Positions 35,466 to 45,161 of a stretch of DNA of 64,000 bases are shown piece after piece (position 1 is the first letter of the stretch; the number at the start of each line of letters is the position of its first letter). The position numbers and the translations under genes are program-made. The notes beneath the pieces are model-generated. The model saw nothing but the letters and a program-made list of their open reading frames with translations, did no database searches and was not told the origin of the DNA. This DNA comes from Bacteroidales bacterium (lineage in GTDB: Bacteria; Bacteroidota; Bacteroidia; Bacteroidales; UBA4417): positions 372,001-436,000 of the forward strand of contig JADJGZ010000001.1 in NCBI GenBank assembly GCA_016707785.1, read 5' to 3'.

Positions 35466-37535
35466 TTAGAAGTTTAGATGCTTTGCTATAAATTCGATGA
35501 GGGTACTTTTTTGCATGGGTTTCGACAAACATCCATCAAAACCTTCTTCCAGGGCTTGTAGTTTTGCAGAGTCATTTGCATAGGCCGTCAAAGCAATTAC
35601 CGGAAGCGTTGGGTTAATTAATTTAATTATGCGTGTTGCTTCTATTCCGTTTAATAATGGCATCATGATGTCCATGAGGACGATGGAAATATCATCGTGA
35701 TTTCTAACGATTTCAATTGCATTGACTCCATCCCAGGCATGATACAGCCTGACATTTAAGGGTTTCAGGATTTCCTCGAGGTATATATGATTGGAAACAT
35801 CATCTTCCACAATTAAAATGGTAGTTGAAGTCCAGTCGGGGCAAACCTGAACCTTGATATTATTTTCTTCCTGAGCGGTTTTATTAATGATTAAAATGAG
35901 AGGTATAGTAAAATGGAAAGATGAGCCCTTACCCGGTTCTGACTGAAGCCAGATGGAGCCTCCCAGTTTTTCGATCAATGCTTTGGAAATGGAAAGGCCT
36001 AATCCGTTACCACCGTAAAGAGTATCAGCTGATGCATCAATTTTCCTAAACCTTTCAAAGATTTTTAAATGGTGTTTCTTATCGATTCCTATACCCGAAT
36101 CTTTTACATAGAATTCGGTGAAATCTTTTTTGATCTCAAATCCAAAGGTGACATCTCCGGCCCTGGTAAATTTTATGGCATTACACATCAGGTTGTTAAT
36201 CACCTGTCTTAGCCAATTCAGATCGGTTTCAATCTCAACATATTGATATTCTGGCCTGGCATTATATACCAGGTTAATTCCTTTTACCTTTGATATTTCT
36301 TTGTAGGCATTAAAGGTTTCATACAGAATTTGATTAAGGTTGACCCTGGTAGTTTTAATCACCAGTTCACCCGATTCAATTCTTGAAATATCAATGATAT
36401 CGCTGATTATTGACAGGAGTTGATTGCAACTGTTATGAATAATCCTGACAAATTGTTCCGTTTTTGTTTTGTTCAGATTAACATCCAGTAAAAAATCAGA
36501 ATACCCCATAATGGCATTCATGGGAGTACGGATTTCATGACTTATGTTTGCCAGGAATGAAGTTTTAAGTTTATCAGATTCTTCTGCTTTGTTTTTGGCA
36601 ATCAGGAGGTCTTTATTCATGGTCTGAATTTGCCGTAAGCTTTGTTTTAATTCTTCATTCAATTGTAAATAGCTGTTATTAAGTTCTGTGATTTGTACAT
36701 TTTGTTCTTTCAGATGCTTTTCACTGTTCATGAGCTCAATCTCAATGGTTTTCCTTTCAGTAATATCTTGTGCAGAACCGATTACATGATGAGGTTGCCC
36801 TGATGCATCATTTTGAAGAATTCCTGTTCCATGCAACTCCCGGACAGAACCATCGGGTCGTATGATCCTGAAATCCAACTCCGCAGGAGTGCCCCCTCCG
36901 GAAGTTTTTGAAATCCATTCAAGCAATAAATGCCTGTCGTCATGATGAATACAATTAATAAAGGCCTCTATAGATAATTTAAAAGTTTCCTTTACCATTC
37001 CAAAGATCTGATACATTTCATCTGACCATTTTACTTCGTCATCTTTGAAGTAATACATGTAGCTGCCAATATGGGCAATCTGCTGGGTCCTGGATAATAA
37101 TTGCTCATTTTCCTGCAGTGATTCCATTGCACTTTTTCGGGCAGAGATATCCCTGATATTGCACTGGATGACATCCAAATTGTCCACTTTATAAACATTG
37201 CTGATGAATTCCACCGCCACAGTATGACCATTCCTCCGGAGTAAAGGCATGTCATTAAACCGGATATACCGGTTCACTTTTAATTCTTTGAACGCTTTCT
37301 TCGACTCCTCCTTATTTGCGAACAGCCCGATTTCCCAAAGTTGTTTTCCGGTAACATGTTCCAGATCACATTGTAGTATTTCCAGGATAAATGGATTTGC
37401 ATCTACGATTTGCGCTGTGGTAGGATTTATAATCAAAATACCATCCTTTGCAGTCTCAAAAAGGCGCCGGTAGCGGATTTCTGATGCTACAAGCCTTGAT
37501 TGATGAGTACTTTTATCAGTTTTCATATATTTCAC
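35466..37535 (-). CDS. Hybrid PAS-PAS histidine kinase with response receiver
   Basis: This 689-aa cytosolic protein has PAS 1 (about 25-140), PAS 2 with PAC segment (about 155-270, FRIIRPDGSVRELHGTG), a coiled coil, HisKA (FLANISHEIRTPMNAIMGYS, His near residue 333), HATPase_c (NNLMCNAIKFT; VKDSGIGID; GGNGLGLSI) and a C-terminal receiver (ILIVEDDVSNHIYLEEIL; phospho-Asp in VLMDIMMP; Lys in LSKPMQ). The receiver probably passes phosphate to a separate partner or acts as an autoregulatory sink. No transmembrane segment was seen. The ECF sigma gene follows. Confidence 0.94.
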   Translation of the reverse strand: MKYMKTDKSTHQSRLVASEIRYRRLFETAKDGILIINPTTAQIVDANPFILEILQCDLEHVTGKQLWEIGLFANKEESKKAFKELKVNRYIRFNDMPLLRRNGHTVAVEFISNVYKVDNLDVIQCNIRDISARKSAMESLQENEQLLSRTQQIAHIGSYMYYFKDDEVKWSDEMYQIFGMVKETFKLSIEAFINCIHHDDRHLLLEWISKTSGGGTPAELDFRIIRPDGSVRELHGTGILQNDASGQPHHVIGSAQDITERKTIEIELMNSEKHLKEQNVQITELNNSYLQLNEELKQSLRQIQTMNKDLLIAKNKAEESDKLKTSFLANISHEIRTPMNAIMGYSDFLLDVNLNKTKTEQFVRIIHNSCNQLLSIISDIIDISRIESGELVIKTTRVNLNQILYETFNAYKEISKVKGINLVYNARPEYQYVEIETDLNWLRQVINNLMCNAIKFTRAGDVTFGFEIKKDFTEFYVKDSGIGIDKKHHLKIFERFRKIDASADTLYGGNGLGLSISKALIEKLGGSIWLQSEPGKGSSFHFTIPLILIINKTAQEENNIKVQVCPDWTSTTILIVEDDVSNHIYLEEILKPLNVRLYHAWDGVNAIEIVRNHDDISIVLMDIMMPLLNGIEATRIIKLINPTLPVIALTAYANDSAKLQALEEGFDGCLSKPMQKSTLIEFIAKHLNF

Positions 37536-37750
37536 TTCTGCAATCTATTCCCCCTGCCCTGATTTCCTGCAGTGCTTTAAAAAGGCAGTCCCTTCATTCG
37601 CAATGTATTACAATACTGGTATTCGAAAAATCCAAGGCATTAATATTGTGGAAGCTAATTTCCGCTCTCTCTAAATAGCAGGACAAATTATTGCAGGCAT
37701 TACGATTCCAGATTTAGTACGAGGAGAATTTTTGCTTTCCATAATAATCA

Positions 37751-37816
37751 TAAAAATACCCTGATAATCAATTTTTTACTTTATACAATTCTGAGAATAA
37801 ATTACATTATTCACTG
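37751..37816 (-). promoter_or_regulatory. Tandem operator-promoter module, site E (hybrid kinase - sigma factor)
   Basis: Gene strand: distal CAGTGAATAATGTAA (37816-37802), proximal CAGAATTGTATAA (ending 37781), 22 bp, -7 TATTTTTA (37758-37751). Offset 21 bp. It lies directly behind the LDH stop codon (37822), 216 bp before the kinase start. Confidence 0.75.
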
Positions 37817-37821
37817 AATTT

Positions 37822-38769
37822 TTAAAGCCGGATGGTTTTAATAATGAGTTTAAGACTTTCAGCTGATTTTCTGAATAATTTCTGTTCATACTCAGTAAGA
37901 TCAAGTTGAAGATAGTGATCGATACCGCTGCTATTTATGATGGATGGAACACTGATACAGACATCACTCATTCCGTAATAGTCAGTGATTAAAGTCGATA
38001 CAGGCAAAATTGTATTTTCACTTCTGAGGATAGACCTTGTAATCTTCAATAATGCCAATGCGATAGAGTAATTTGTTGCCCCTTTAGCTTTAATGATTTG
38101 CTGGGCGGAAGTTTTTACCTGAGTAAGAATCTGATCCAGAACAGTGTTTACATTTTCCATTTGAGCATATTCGGCATATTTATCAATTGGCATTCCTGCA
38201 ATGGTAGCATTACTCCAGACTGCAAGTTCTGAATCACCGTGTTCACCTATGATGTATGCGTGTATATTTCCCGGGTCGACTCTGCAGAATTCGCTGACCA
38301 GGAATCTTAGACGGGCCGTATCCAATACGGTACCTGATCCAATCACCTTTCCAACAGGAAGCCCTGAAAGTTTCAGTGTAACATAGGTTAGAATATCGAC
38401 CGGATTGGTAACGACCAATAGAATTGCCTCTGTAGTATTTTTGATAATTTCAGGGATGACCTGTTTAAAAATGGCTACATTTTCATGGGATAAATCAATC
38501 CTGGATTGCCCGGGTTGACGGTTAGCCCCAGCTGCAATTACCACAATATCTGCTTCTTTACAGGCTTCGAAACCGGCAGCATAGATCTTTGTAGGGTGGC
38601 TAAAACTCAAGCCATGATTCAGGTCCATGCATTCTCCCTTTGCCAATTCCTCATTCAGGTCAATCAGTACAATTTCCCTGGCCAATCCACTGATCATCAA
38701 TGAAAATGCAAAAGTGCTTCCCACATTTCCGGCACCAATTATGGCAATTTTTGGTTTCAGCAATTTCAT
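37822..38769 (-). CDS. ldh: L-lactate dehydrogenase
   Basis: The start is the ATG at 38769; an in-frame TTG at 38781 is less likely. The 315-aa protein has the NAD-binding motif IAIIGAGNVGSTFA, followed by VLIDLNEELAKGECMDLNH, the specificity loop AGANRQPGQSR with Gln in the pyruvate-selecting position (malate dehydrogenases have Arg), the catalytic IIGEHGDSE His and TNPVDILTYV. It converts pyruvate and NADH to L-lactate in the cytosol. It is 18 bp downstream of an OmpA-like lipoprotein gene and shares its stress-type promoter, an unusual pairing. Confidence 0.92.
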   Translation of the reverse strand: MKLLKPKIAIIGAGNVGSTFAFSLMISGLAREIVLIDLNEELAKGECMDLNHGLSFSHPTKIYAAGFEACKEADIVVIAAGANRQPGQSRIDLSHENVAIFKQVIPEIIKNTTEAILLVVTNPVDILTYVTLKLSGLPVGKVIGSGTVLDTARLRFLVSEFCRVDPGNIHAYIIGEHGDSELAVWSNATIAGMPIDKYAEYAQMENVNTVLDQILTQVKTSAQQIIKAKGATNYSIALALLKITRSILRSENTILPVSTLITDYYGMSDVCISVPSIINSSGIDHYLQLDLTEYEQKLFRKSAESLKLIIKTIRL

Positions 38770-38787
38770 GGATAGATTCAAATTAAT

Positions 38788-39585
38788 CTATTGATTTAAC
38801 AATGAATACAGTTCTTTCATATCAGGTGACAGGATGACTTCTGTTCTGCGGTTTCCGGCACGTCCTTCAACTGATTCATTTGTATTTACCGGATGAAATT
38901 TACCTTTGCCCGAGGCGGTGATCCTGTTCGAATCAAAACCAAAATCAGCTGTCAGGATACGAACAATAGCAGTGGCCCTGGCAGTGCTCAGATCCCAGTT
39001 GTCCTTATAGACTTTTGTTTTGATAGGGATATTATCGGTATGTCCTTCAATGAGAACAGTTATATTTCCAGCATTATTGAGAACCTCTGAAAGCGATTTG
39101 AGCGCTTCTTTCCCCTTTGGATCCACAACATCACTTCCGGATTTGAACAGCAATTTTTCCTGTAATGCCACATGTACATTACCATCTTTGAAGTAAACAG
39201 TAAGTTCATCGGAGCCATACTTAACAAGTGCATCAGTCAATGATGACTTTAAAGTGGTCATTGCATTTTTTTGTGTTTGAATAATTTCCTGGAGATTTTT
39301 TAATCTTTTTGCCTGGTCAGCAATGGTGAGATCAGAAGATGTGGTTAATGCACTTAAATCATCCTGGTACCTGGCATTGGCCAGCAGCAAGTTGGTTTTC
39401 TCCAGTTTCAGTGAATTGAGCTGGTTATCGCATTCATATAATTGTTTAGCGGAAGCAGAATTTGCTTTTTCCAGCGCATCAACTTTGGCTTCGGATAACA
39501 GAAGCTTTTTCCCGGGTCCGCATGATATGAATATCAGCATGATAAGAGTAACCACCAAAAGATGCATTGGTATTTTGTTTTTCAT
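38788..39585 (-). CDS. OmpA-family lipoprotein
   Basis: This 265-aa protein has a lipoprotein signal (residues 1-22, lipobox IFISC), a coiled-coil stalk (about 30-110) and a C-terminal OmpA/MotB peptidoglycan-binding domain (about 130-255). Key residues are visible: FKSGSDVVDPKG, VLIEGHTDNIPI, NWDLSTARA and NRRTEVIL, the Asp and Arg pair that binds diaminopimelate. It anchors the outer membrane to peptidoglycan. It is the first gene of the OmpA-LDH transcript, with operator module F ending some 20 bp before the start. Confidence 0.93.
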   Translation of the reverse strand: MKNKIPMHLLVVTLIMLIFISCGPGKKLLLSEAKVDALEKANSASAKQLYECDNQLNSLKLEKTNLLLANARYQDDLSALTTSSDLTIADQAKRLKNLQEIIQTQKNAMTTLKSSLTDALVKYGSDELTVYFKDGNVHVALQEKLLFKSGSDVVDPKGKEALKSLSEVLNNAGNITVLIEGHTDNIPIKTKVYKDNWDLSTARATAIVRILTADFGFDSNRITASGKGKFHPVNTNESVEGRAGNRRTEVILSPDMKELYSLLNQ

Positions 39586-39606
39586 AATAACTTGGAATTA
39601 GATATG

Positions 39607-39672
39607 CAAAATTGAGCTACTTTGCTATGAACTATGTTACATAACTAAATATAATCCTTACATGATTCACAT
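39607..39672 (-). promoter_or_regulatory. Tandem operator-promoter module, site F (OmpA lipoprotein - LDH)
   Basis: Gene strand: distal ATGTGAATCATGTAA (39672-39658), proximal AGTTATGTAA (ending 39637), 22 bp, -7 CAATTTTG (39614-39607). Offset 21 bp. The leader to the ATG at 39585 would be only about 15 nt. Confidence 0.8.
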
Positions 39673-39682
39673 GTTTTGAAAA

Positions 39683-42061
39683 TCAATTTTTAATCGGGCC
39701 GGTATTATTTTTCTCCCTGTATTTCCTGAACCTGCTCCTGGGGGCTTCACTGTTTAAATCGTTCATTTTTTCATAGGCTTTTAGCAAGGAAGAAGGAAGG
39801 GTTCCTTTGTAAGAAAGCTTATAATACGAATACCCGTTAAAGGGAATTGTACTGACTGCTTTATGCCTGTGAATTCTCTGACTTATGGTTTTTTCAGGAA
39901 AACAGGAAATGAATAACTCCCATCTTTCTTTATTAAGTTTTTCGAACAAGGCTAGAATTGCTTGTTCACTCACTAGATTATGACATTTCTCATAGTTTGT
40001 GAACATCGATTTATTTGAACCAAATGCATCCAGAAAGTGGATAAAAAGGGAGTCTTTTACCGACATCTTTTCCACTTTTATTGAGTCCGTTTGACTAAGT
40101 GATTTTGCATTAAGGTGATTTTTCACCTGGAAGTATTTCTTTCTGGCTTCAAACAGTTGGATATATTCTTTCTCCTTATCCTCGAATTGCATTGGATATA
40201 CATCTACTGAAGAAGCAGGGTTATCGGCCAGGAAATCAGCCATTTTCCCTAAGAATTTAATTTGTTTTGCATCCAGTTTCCCTTTCCGCAAAGGCCACTT
40301 TAGTGTGAGTGATTTCTCAATTTCATTTTCCACTGATTTTACCTGCATACGATAAGCGGTGGTAACCGGTTTCACAAAAATATTGCTCAATAAGTCCTGG
40401 AGCACATCTTTCAGATTGAATGCCGGATCCTTAAGGCTCCCGCTGATTGGAATTTCATAATCAATCACATTTCCTCGTTCACGAACAAAAGCCATGATCA
40501 ATGGCAGGGGTATCCACTTTGTCGCCTTGTTACGGACACGTTTCGTGATCCTTGGATCTATCAGTATTAAATGGTTCTCACTGTTAATCATTGAATTCCT
40601 GACTAACCAGGTTCCCTTTAGTTCGACGGTGCCCCTGTCGAGAGGAAAGGAGGTGTATGAGATGAGATATGGATTGAACATTGCCATGGAAACGCCCTGG
40701 AGGTGGTATCGAAATTCAAAATCCCCGCTATCCCTTGGATTTATATCCAGCGTGAGCAAAACCTTTCCATAGGGCAGAATCCCAGCTCGCAATATCACCC
40801 CTACCCTTTTATGATTGCGGTCGACAGAATCAGCATCAATTTCCAGCGGACTAATTTTTGCGGAGAACTTTTCATTGAGTGCATGATCATTAAATTCAAG
40901 GCAACCATCCTTAACCTGCAGTTTATTAATGGTGAAGTCGCTTCTGAAGAAATTCTTAGCCAATGATTTAATATAACCGGCAATAGCAACTACCAGGTTG
41001 AATCGTGCTGGTGTTGCCAGGGATGCCTGAATGTTGGCTCCATCTTCTCCAAACATCCTTTGCAGGTTATCCAGGTAATCAAATCTTTCATATTTAAAAT
41101 AGGGATGGCTTACTGAAATAGTGTCAAACAGGTATAGGCGGTTTCTCGGGCTCAGTTCCGTGATTTGAACGGACAATTTCTGAAATGCCGCATAATCATC
41201 CCCCTTTTTTCTGCCAATATGAAAATCATTCAATTCAAATAATCCTTTCGCATCGAGGATTTCCAGGTCCCTGAAGTTCCCGGAAGCAATAAAGTCGGCA
41301 TTAAGACTGGCAATGAAGTGGCCATAATTCGACATCGTCCTGAGGTTCTGTTCAAGGATAGCCAGGTCAAATTCTTTAATAACAGCATCGAAGCGATAGT
41401 CCAGGTTATTGAAATTGATCATAAAATCACCATCCGCAAATCCTTTCCCATTCCCCGAATGGAAGTTGAAAAGTACCGAAAGGCTATCACTGTCCCATCG
41501 CTTTCCTTTGCTTTCAAAATTGGCATTCCTGATGGAATAATTGATAGGGATTTTCTGCTCCCTGTAATAAAATTCACCCTCAATTACTTTAATATTATAG
41601 ATGTTGAATTGATATCCTGATTTTGTAGCTATTGAGTCAGATGTTTGAGATGAAAACTTTTGTACCAGGTCGTCAAAATTGAATTTATTTCCGGATTGAA
41701 CTACTATTCCATTGGGTTTGACTAAAGTGATACTGCTTATTTGAATCGTTTTCGACAAGAGTTTAAACACTGCAAAATTAGCTTTCACACTATTTGCTGA
41801 GAAGGCGATGCTATCGTTCGAAGTACTATCGATACTTTGGGAATCGAAGATTTTAAGATTATGGATATTTATAAATCCTGTAAAAGGATTTACATATATC
41901 CAATCCATTGTTATTTGTCTGCCGAGGTATCTTTCATCATACTTTTCCACGAGGTACTTTGCAATCGGGGAAATAAAAAGAATAGCACAAACCAACAGGA
42001 TCAGGCATGAAATGATTATCCGAATGGTGACCCTTCCTAACCTGGTTTTATATATTTTCAT
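39683..42061 (-). CDS. DUF748 (AsmA-like) envelope protein
   Basis: This 792-aa protein has one N-terminal transmembrane helix (about residues 12-34). The DUF748 signature follows (YLGRQITMDWIYVNPFTGFINIHNLKIFDSQS in repeated strand form; here the YVNPFTGFINI strand is diagnostic), then long beta-rich AsmA-like regions (SISSITLVKPNG; RGTVELKGTW; IPISGSLKDPAFN) and a charged helical C-terminus. DUF748 proteins are AsmA/TamB-like and are thought to act between inner and outer membrane, possibly in lipid transport. That fits the mlaEFD genes nearby. Module G lies 157 bp upstream. Confidence 0.85.
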   Translation of the reverse strand: MKIYKTRLGRVTIRIIISCLILLVCAILFISPIAKYLVEKYDERYLGRQITMDWIYVNPFTGFINIHNLKIFDSQSIDSTSNDSIAFSANSVKANFAVFKLLSKTIQISSITLVKPNGIVVQSGNKFNFDDLVQKFSSQTSDSIATKSGYQFNIYNIKVIEGEFYYREQKIPINYSIRNANFESKGKRWDSDSLSVLFNFHSGNGKGFADGDFMINFNNLDYRFDAVIKEFDLAILEQNLRTMSNYGHFIASLNADFIASGNFRDLEILDAKGLFELNDFHIGRKKGDDYAAFQKLSVQITELSPRNRLYLFDTISVSHPYFKYERFDYLDNLQRMFGEDGANIQASLATPARFNLVVAIAGYIKSLAKNFFRSDFTINKLQVKDGCLEFNDHALNEKFSAKISPLEIDADSVDRNHKRVGVILRAGILPYGKVLLTLDINPRDSGDFEFRYHLQGVSMAMFNPYLISYTSFPLDRGTVELKGTWLVRNSMINSENHLILIDPRITKRVRNKATKWIPLPLIMAFVRERGNVIDYEIPISGSLKDPAFNLKDVLQDLLSNIFVKPVTTAYRMQVKSVENEIEKSLTLKWPLRKGKLDAKQIKFLGKMADFLADNPASSVDVYPMQFEDKEKEYIQLFEARKKYFQVKNHLNAKSLSQTDSIKVEKMSVKDSLFIHFLDAFGSNKSMFTNYEKCHNLVSEQAILALFEKLNKERWELFISCFPEKTISQRIHRHKAVSTIPFNGYSYYKLSYKGTLPSSLLKAYEKMNDLNSEAPRSRFRKYREKNNTGPIKN

Positions 42062-42217
42062 TTGTAATTTTCATTTTTTACGGGTCAAAAGCCGGCCTTC
42101 CCGACATACTGCGAATCCACCCGGTTGATTATATTATTATTTTCGTTTGGTGTTTTATACCCATCATGACTATATCACCTGTTTTTTTTTGCCACATCCC
42201 AATGAATTGAGACATGC

Positions 42218-42284
42218 CAAAGGTGCGATTCAAAGCATGCAGTAGAGTTATATAACTGATCAATATATCTGTAAAATTCACACC
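42218..42284 (-). promoter_or_regulatory. Tandem operator-promoter module, site G (DUF748)
   Basis: Gene strand: distal GTGTGAATTTTACAG (42283-42269), proximal AGTTATATAA (ending 42248), 22 bp, -7 CACCTTTG (42225-42218). Offset 21 bp. The 42062-42335 gap otherwise holds no credible gene. Confidence 0.78.
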
Positions 42285-42335
42285 TAAGCCAAAAGGAATA
42301 AAATCCATAAAGCCCGTCAATTTCTCAGGTAAGAA

Positions 42336-43238
42336 TCAGTATTCCTTCTGGATGCGGACAGAATACGCATTCGGGATTATTTTCTGTCCGTGATTAAATG
42401 CATAAACTTTGGTGAATTCAGCGCCAAAGTATAAGATGATGGCAGAGTAATACACCCAGACCAGGATCAGGATAACGGAACCTGCCGCTCCATACCAGGA
42501 TGCAATGGATGACCGGCCCAGGTAAGCACCTATGGCAAATTTCCCGATCATGAAGAGGAATGCTGTGAAAGAAGCTCCGACGAAGCTGTCGCGCAGATTC
42601 ACTTTCCCATCAGGTAAGGTTTTAAATATCAGGATAAATAATAGTGTGATTATAAAGAAAACAATCAATAAGTTCAGGATATAGAAGAGGGTAACTGATT
42701 CATGGGAAATATACAATGCAAGCCTCCTGTTCAGGATATCCATAAGTGAATTGATAATTAAGCTTACCAGTAACAGGAATCCTACTGATCCGATCATTGA
42801 AAACGACATCAGGCGATTTTTCAGGAACTTGATAAACCCTCTTTTAGGTTTAGCTTTGATACCCCAAATGAAATTGATAGAATCCTGTATTTCAGCGAAC
42901 ACTCCCGATGCTCCTACCAGTAAGAAAATGACTCCAACTATGGTAGCAAATACATTGCTATGCGAAAGCTTAACGTTCTTTATAATCTCCTGTATCTGTA
43001 AAGCGGAAGCATTGCCTACCAGTCCGTTTATCTGGCTGAATAGCTCCCCACGTACTGCATCATCACCAAAGAATAATCCACTAAGACTTATAATGATAAT
43101 CAACAAAGGTGGTAATGAAAAGATGGTATAGTATGACAGGGCTGCACTCAGTTTTACGGCATCATCTTCAATAAATTCCCTGGCCGTCACCTTCATGAGA
43201 TGCCCGATTTTCTTAAAAATGTCAGTAAATTGCTTCAT
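42336..43238 (-). CDS. YihY/BrkB-family inner-membrane protein
   Basis: This 300-aa protein has six predicted transmembrane helices and the family signatures KLSAALSYYTIFSLPPLLI (residues 28-46), GASGVFAEIQDSIN and FVGASFTAFLFMIGKF, and a final VYYSAIILYFGAEFTKVYA. The family was once called ribonuclease BN but is not an RNase; its role is unknown, with links to envelope and stress. It lies 38 bp behind the Omp85-like gene and is probably co-transcribed with it. Confidence 0.92.
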   Translation of the reverse strand: MKQFTDIFKKIGHLMKVTAREFIEDDAVKLSAALSYYTIFSLPPLLIIIISLSGLFFGDDAVRGELFSQINGLVGNASALQIQEIIKNVKLSHSNVFATIVGVIFLLVGASGVFAEIQDSINFIWGIKAKPKRGFIKFLKNRLMSFSMIGSVGFLLLVSLIINSLMDILNRRLALYISHESVTLFYILNLLIVFFIITLLFILIFKTLPDGKVNLRDSFVGASFTAFLFMIGKFAIGAYLGRSSIASWYGAAGSVILILVWVYYSAIILYFGAEFTKVYAFNHGQKIIPNAYSVRIQKEY

Positions 43239-43276
43239 ATCAAGATTTTGAAAACGATTCCTTTACTACTTCCGGA

Positions 43277-45115
43277 TTAACGGAATGATGAAATGACTGG
43301 TTTCCCAATCTCAAAGTCCCTGAATCCGAAATCAGTAGTCCTGAAGGAGTTGAATTTTAAGATATCAAAACCCCTGCCCGGAATAACCGGGTAGTATGAG
43401 AAAGATACCTGGAAAGAGTTAATAACAAGACTTTCATTCTTTATCAGAACTCCAAGTCCAATTTGTGAGTAGACCTTACTATTTTTAAAATTGTTCACTT
43501 CATCGCCTAACAAGCCTATTGAGCATACAAGGAAAGGTCCGAAACGGAAGCCAATGACATTCCATGGTGCGTATGATTGGGTTTGGAATGTGAATAACAA
43601 CCTGCTGGTACCAGTGAGTCCTGCCCCGTTAAACCCATCCAGTCCAAAGCCATCATTAAGTGTCAGACTATCATTCTCAAACCTGTTAAGTCCCATAGTG
43701 AGTTGAGGTTTAACAAAATGCCTTAACTTCCACTTTCCAATCACTTTTAACCCGGTAAAATAGTTGATGCCGGCGACGAAGGTGCCCTGTTCCGGATGAG
43801 AACCATTAAAGAAGGTATTAAATTCAAGATTTGATCCCAGGTATCCGAGGTTATAGTAATCGCCCCATGCGATACGGGCACCGAGGAAAAATCGCCCGGA
43901 AGTCTTTTTCTGGAAACCGGTAGTGATGCTGAATAATTTACCAATAGGTACATCTTCAGTAACTCCATAACGAAAAACGTAGGTATCCTGAATGTATTTC
44001 CGGGTTGAAACCCCAAAACTTGCAAGAACGAAATTCTCATCAGAAAAGCGAGGCAATTCATTTATTTCATTTTCCGGTTTTTCAAGGTATCGGATCCTGA
44101 CGTATCTAAGCGTTGAGATAAAATTCGTGGTCCTGTTGTTTTCTGAATTACCCTTGAATAACTGTATGGCAATACCCGCCCAGTAATCATGGGTGTTAAA
44201 CCTGACCCTTTGGTCAACATATTGAGATTCAGAATTCCAAATGGAATCTCTTTGAAACTTTTGTGTGATACTTATTCCTGCAGCCCACTTTGCAAAGGGG
44301 GAAAAGAAAGGTCTGTCGAATGCCAGGATTTTATTGTAATTCCTGAATTCATCCGTATTATACCCAATGGAAGCGCTAATAAATGAATTCCTGATATTTG
44401 GGATATAATACCCGAGGTTGTAAGCATTATTTCTAGTTTTGGGATTCCAGGAAAATTTGTTTTTTGACTCATGTCCGGTACCAAGGAAATTTTTGTCAGA
44501 AAGGTTTATCGTTATATCGGAAGGTGAAGCAGAAAAATTGGGGATGATACTCCAGTTATCAAGTTCCCGAATGAACACATCTACTGAATCAGAATTTTTA
44601 TGGGTAGCAGCTACATAAAATGATACATCCCTGATATAGGTCTGGCTTCTCACCAATCGCTCAGATTCTTTCACCAGCAATGAGTCAAACACCTGATTTT
44701 TATGGATGAGCAATAAATTCCTGATGGTAATATGCTGTGATTTTACGTGAAGCCCATTCCCTGCAGCGGTAAGAAAATTGAGGTTGTATTTTAGCGTATC
44801 TCCGACGGTAAATCCGAAAGGATCCAGGGTTACTATTGATATATTCCTGATGATTTTGCCTTCAAAATTGCTATATGGTTTTTGAACAGACCTCTTATAC
44901 TTTTTTTTGCGAGTATCACTCTTCTTGACGTTATCAGATACCGGCTTGAATATCAAGCGATACATGAACCGGGTAAACTGATTTCTTCCGGAATAGGTTT
45001 CAATGTTTTTATACAACCTGACAGTGTCGGTTGCTACAGGTTTAGTTTGTCCATACAACGTTTTACATGAAAGCAGGGATGCCATACAAAGTAAGATTAT
45101 GATCACTTTTCTCAT
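43277..45115 (-). CDS. Omp85-like outer-membrane beta-barrel protein (paralogue of 3516-5348)
   Basis: The start at 45115 gives a normal signal peptide (MRKVIIILLCMASLLSCKTLYGQ); the frame also has an ATG at 45154. The 612-aa product has a POTRA-like region (IIRNISIVTLDPFGFTVGD and the following segment to about residue 180) and a C-terminal barrel with the same strand motifs as the other copy. It differs from that copy in most positions, so the duplication is old. A TACATTTG -7 element lies near 45226-45233, with an inverted repeat GTTTAC..GTAAAC further upstream rather than the tandem operator. YihY follows downstream. Confidence 0.75.
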   Translation of the reverse strand: MRKVIIILLCMASLLSCKTLYGQTKPVATDTVRLYKNIETYSGRNQFTRFMYRLIFKPVSDNVKKSDTRKKKYKRSVQKPYSNFEGKIIRNISIVTLDPFGFTVGDTLKYNLNFLTAAGNGLHVKSQHITIRNLLLIHKNQVFDSLLVKESERLVRSQTYIRDVSFYVAATHKNSDSVDVFIRELDNWSIIPNFSASPSDITINLSDKNFLGTGHESKNKFSWNPKTRNNAYNLGYYIPNIRNSFISASIGYNTDEFRNYNKILAFDRPFFSPFAKWAAGISITQKFQRDSIWNSESQYVDQRVRFNTHDYWAGIAIQLFKGNSENNRTTNFISTLRYVRIRYLEKPENEINELPRFSDENFVLASFGVSTRKYIQDTYVFRYGVTEDVPIGKLFSITTGFQKKTSGRFFLGARIAWGDYYNLGYLGSNLEFNTFFNGSHPEQGTFVAGINYFTGLKVIGKWKLRHFVKPQLTMGLNRFENDSLTLNDGFGLDGFNGAGLTGTSRLLFTFQTQSYAPWNVIGFRFGPFLVCSIGLLGDEVNNFKNSKVYSQIGLGVLIKNESLVINSFQVSFSYYPVIPGRGFDILKFNSFRTTDFGFRDFEIGKPVISSFR

Positions 45116-45161
45116 CCGAAAATGCTTTGGTAGAGATTGGTCTAATAATGCCATTCAGTGA

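Noticed and set aside
42129..42320. - strand ORF of 63 codons in the DUF748-YihY gap
   Set aside because: It covers operator module G and has no recognisable feature; the space is better explained as a promoter region.
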